A stretch of DNA of 64,000 nt, from assembly GCA_002943765.1 (NCBI GenBank), contig PQWQ01000003.1:3099501-3163500 (forward strand). Direction: 5' to 3'. The notes beneath the pieces were generated by a model that ran no database searches, was not told where the DNA came from, and saw only the letters and a program-made list of their open reading frames with translations. Positions 61,966 through 64,000 of the stretch are shown piece by piece (position 1 is the first letter of the stretch; each line of letters opens with the position of its first letter). The translations under genes were made by a program, and so were the position numbers. The stretch is from Psoroptes ovis (lineage: Eukaryota > Arthropoda > Arachnida > Sarcoptiformes > Psoroptidae).

Positions 61966-63728
61966 CTGTGTTGTTTGTCGTTTGTTGTACATTTGAAAAT
62001 GGGAATCATAGAAAAAATCACAAAATAGGAAAAAATGAGGATAATCATAGAATTAATGTGTTTCAATAGTCAAAGATAAAGAATACATTGAAAAAAATTC
62101 ATGAAATTTTGTCTGAATTTTAAACAAAAAGACAAATAAACAAATAAAAAAAGCATGCAAACAAACGAAATGCATCCATTTCGCTGATATTCCATTGAAA
62201 AAATACATTTTTATCATAATTTTTAAAAATGCTTAAAGGGTTTTTTTATATCATTTATGTTCATTCAAACATGTACGAGACACATTTGGATCGAAATTTA
62301 CATTTTTTTTCATTTTTTCACATTTTTGTCGTTTCTAAATGCACAATCCGTTGATTTATTTGTCATTTAAAATAACGAAACACAAATTGAAAGCCAGTCA
62401 TCGAGTCCAATGCGTTTGTATTTTTATCATTTTTTTTCAAATGATTCACTTCGCTGTTTTAACATTATTATCATTGTTTAATAATGATAATAATGGCAGT
62501 GAAGCAAACATTGGACTCAATGATTAACTTAAAATTTGTGGACAATATTCATTTGGTTGATGTTGAAACGAACAAAAATTGAACAAAAGGGAAAAATTCA
62601 TGAATTATCTGGGCTAAAATGTTTAGATATTTCACATTATCCAAGTATTTATTTGGAAATGGAAAGGAATTCATGCTGCAACTAAAGGGGTTTATATCCA
62701 AAATCAAATCATAAAATTGTAAAATTCAAAGGCAAAAATCCATTGATTTCTTTTGTTTTTCAAAATCAATTCTTATCAAATTCAAAGAGAAAAAAATCAA
62801 ATAAATGATATTTCATTGATAAAACAAAACAAAACAATACGAATGAAGAATTCATATGATGTTTTAATTCATTAATTCATTTCATTTAAGATTCAATTCA
62901 TTGCAATCGAAAAAAGAATTGCAACGGAATCAAGATTTATAATTGAAATCAAACGAAGAGAGAGGAATAATTTGTGCCGCTTGATACCATTATTATTCTT
63001 ATTCACAAGAATTTTTTTTTTGAAGAAATTTTAGGGCCCATATGTGTGTGTTGTATATTTGGTGATCAAAGGGATAAATTCAACTGCATTTAATGAGGCA
63101 GTAAATGGCGAATGATTTCGATAGTTTCACATAAGGAACAAAAGATATTGTTGAATCAAAGATTTCTTTTTGCATTGTTTGAATTTGGCAACGTAATTAC
63201 GATTTATAATTGAAATAATAATGAGCGAAAATGGTAGAAATAATCGAAGAAATCGAAATGAAAATCAAATTTCGAAAATGTAATAAAACAATTTCGATTG
63301 AATGTATGTTGAATTTCGATTTTATTTCGATTCTGATTTCTGATTTTATTCGTTGGTTAATTGAATTGTCCATTGACGAAAAAGAGATTAGAATTGTCAT
63401 TATTATTATTATCGATTGATGAACAATGTCACATTCATAATGGTTTTCAATGAGTTTTTGATTTTTTTTTCCTTTTGCAATATTATTTCATTTCATTTAG
63501 ATTTCATTCAGAATGATTCTGATTTTCAACAATACACACAAAATACCAAAAAGAAAAATGGAAAATCATAAAGAAATAATGACACATGTATTAATCGTAT
63601 CGATTATTACTATATTGAAATACTATTGAAAAATCATCATCATCATTGCAATCATGGTTAATGATGATGGAGAACAAGCAAGATAACCCTTGTTCCGTTA
63701 TCACAAGGGTGTTAGTCGTATGGTCACA

Positions 63729-64000
63729 TCAGCCGTGCCCTGTCAGCAGTCTTGTCAAATCCCTATCGGGACTAAAGTTGATAGATATTCGCGATCCAAC
63801 TGTTGGAAAAAACAGTTTCGTCGTGTGGCCATCAGCAGTCTCCGTCCATCTCTGATTCCAAAGATTCAGTATGTCCAACTTCGACGCTTGGCATAGTGTC
63901 ATCATGGACACTCGGGTGTAAAAAACATCCGAGAGGTCGGCCGCAGCAACCTTGGCAAACCTATCAGCTAGATCATTACCAAAGCTGCCGCAGTGCGACC
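63729..64000 (-). mobile_element. Fragment of a non-LTR retrotransposon ORF2 (RNase H end)
   Basis: Open from the window edge to TGA at 63731-63729. The frame starts SHCGSFGNDLADRFAKVAAA, the last RNase H motif (H-x5-G-N-x2-A-D-x2-A). It is followed by a W-x3-W segment, TKLFFP and LTRLLTGHG, the arrangement seen after RNase H in R1/LOA/I-type LINEs. The GC content is clearly above the surrounding sequence. It stops abruptly after GHG, where intact elements continue, so this end is truncated or mutated. The rest lies beyond 64000. Confidence 0.75.

Noticed and set aside
1..64000. tRNA, rRNA and CRISPR arrays
   Set aside because: No cloverleaf-like GC-rich segment with B-box-like GGTTCGAATCC was noticed, no rRNA blocks, and no regularly spaced repeats. 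A covariance-model scan was not possible here.

Overview
The window is eukaryotic. It is strongly AT-rich, its genes are split by GT-AG introns of about 65 bases up to 14 kb, and the coding sequence carries long Asn, Gln, His, Ser and Thr runs. The gene set is animal: a delta/p120-catenin, a complex I subunit, a phafin and a metabotropic GABA-B receptor. Receptor motifs resemble those known from arthropod GABA-B R2. Very high AT, short introns and homopolymer-rich proteins make an acariform mite plausible, but that is inference.

Layout. (1) 1-6893 has no supported gene and probably holds upstream introns or flank of the catenin gene. (2) 6894-11828 (+) is a delta/p120-catenin with an armadillo domain and a C-terminal PDZ ligand ending in DSWV; its N-terminal exon or exons were not found. 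(3) 12975-13421 (+) is a two-exon gene for a small NDUFV3-like mitochondrial complex I subunit. (4) 13999-15254 (-) is a PH plus FYVE phafin (PLEKHF) gene, convergent with NDUFV3. (5) 15255-18990 is mostly featureless, with one odd coding-like patch near 17.4-17.7 kb. (6) From about 19.0 kb to 61.97 kb the minus strand is one gene, a GABA-B receptor subunit 2. I placed 18 exons that join in phase into 1212 residues, plus a possible alternative last exon. The signal peptide and first part of the ligand-binding domain lie beyond the right edge.

The introns of the receptor gene carry mobile DNA: a decayed mariner (23.25-24.51 kb), a young LTR retrotransposon with apparently identical 173-bp LTRs and open gag and pol (41.78-46.36 kb, antisense to the host gene), and four copies of a short inverted-repeat MITE family. 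The last 270 bases of the window hold an RNase H fragment of a non-LTR retrotransposon.

The most interesting element is the LTR retrotransposon. Its Gag looks BEL/Pao-like (DUF1759-type region and three zinc knuckles), while its Pol is Ty3/gypsy in order and motifs. The overlap holds an in-phase G GGA AAC slippery heptamer, and the leader is only 22 nt with no conventional TGG-type primer-binding site. All exon boundaries were read by eye from splice consensus and phase. No similarity search was run.
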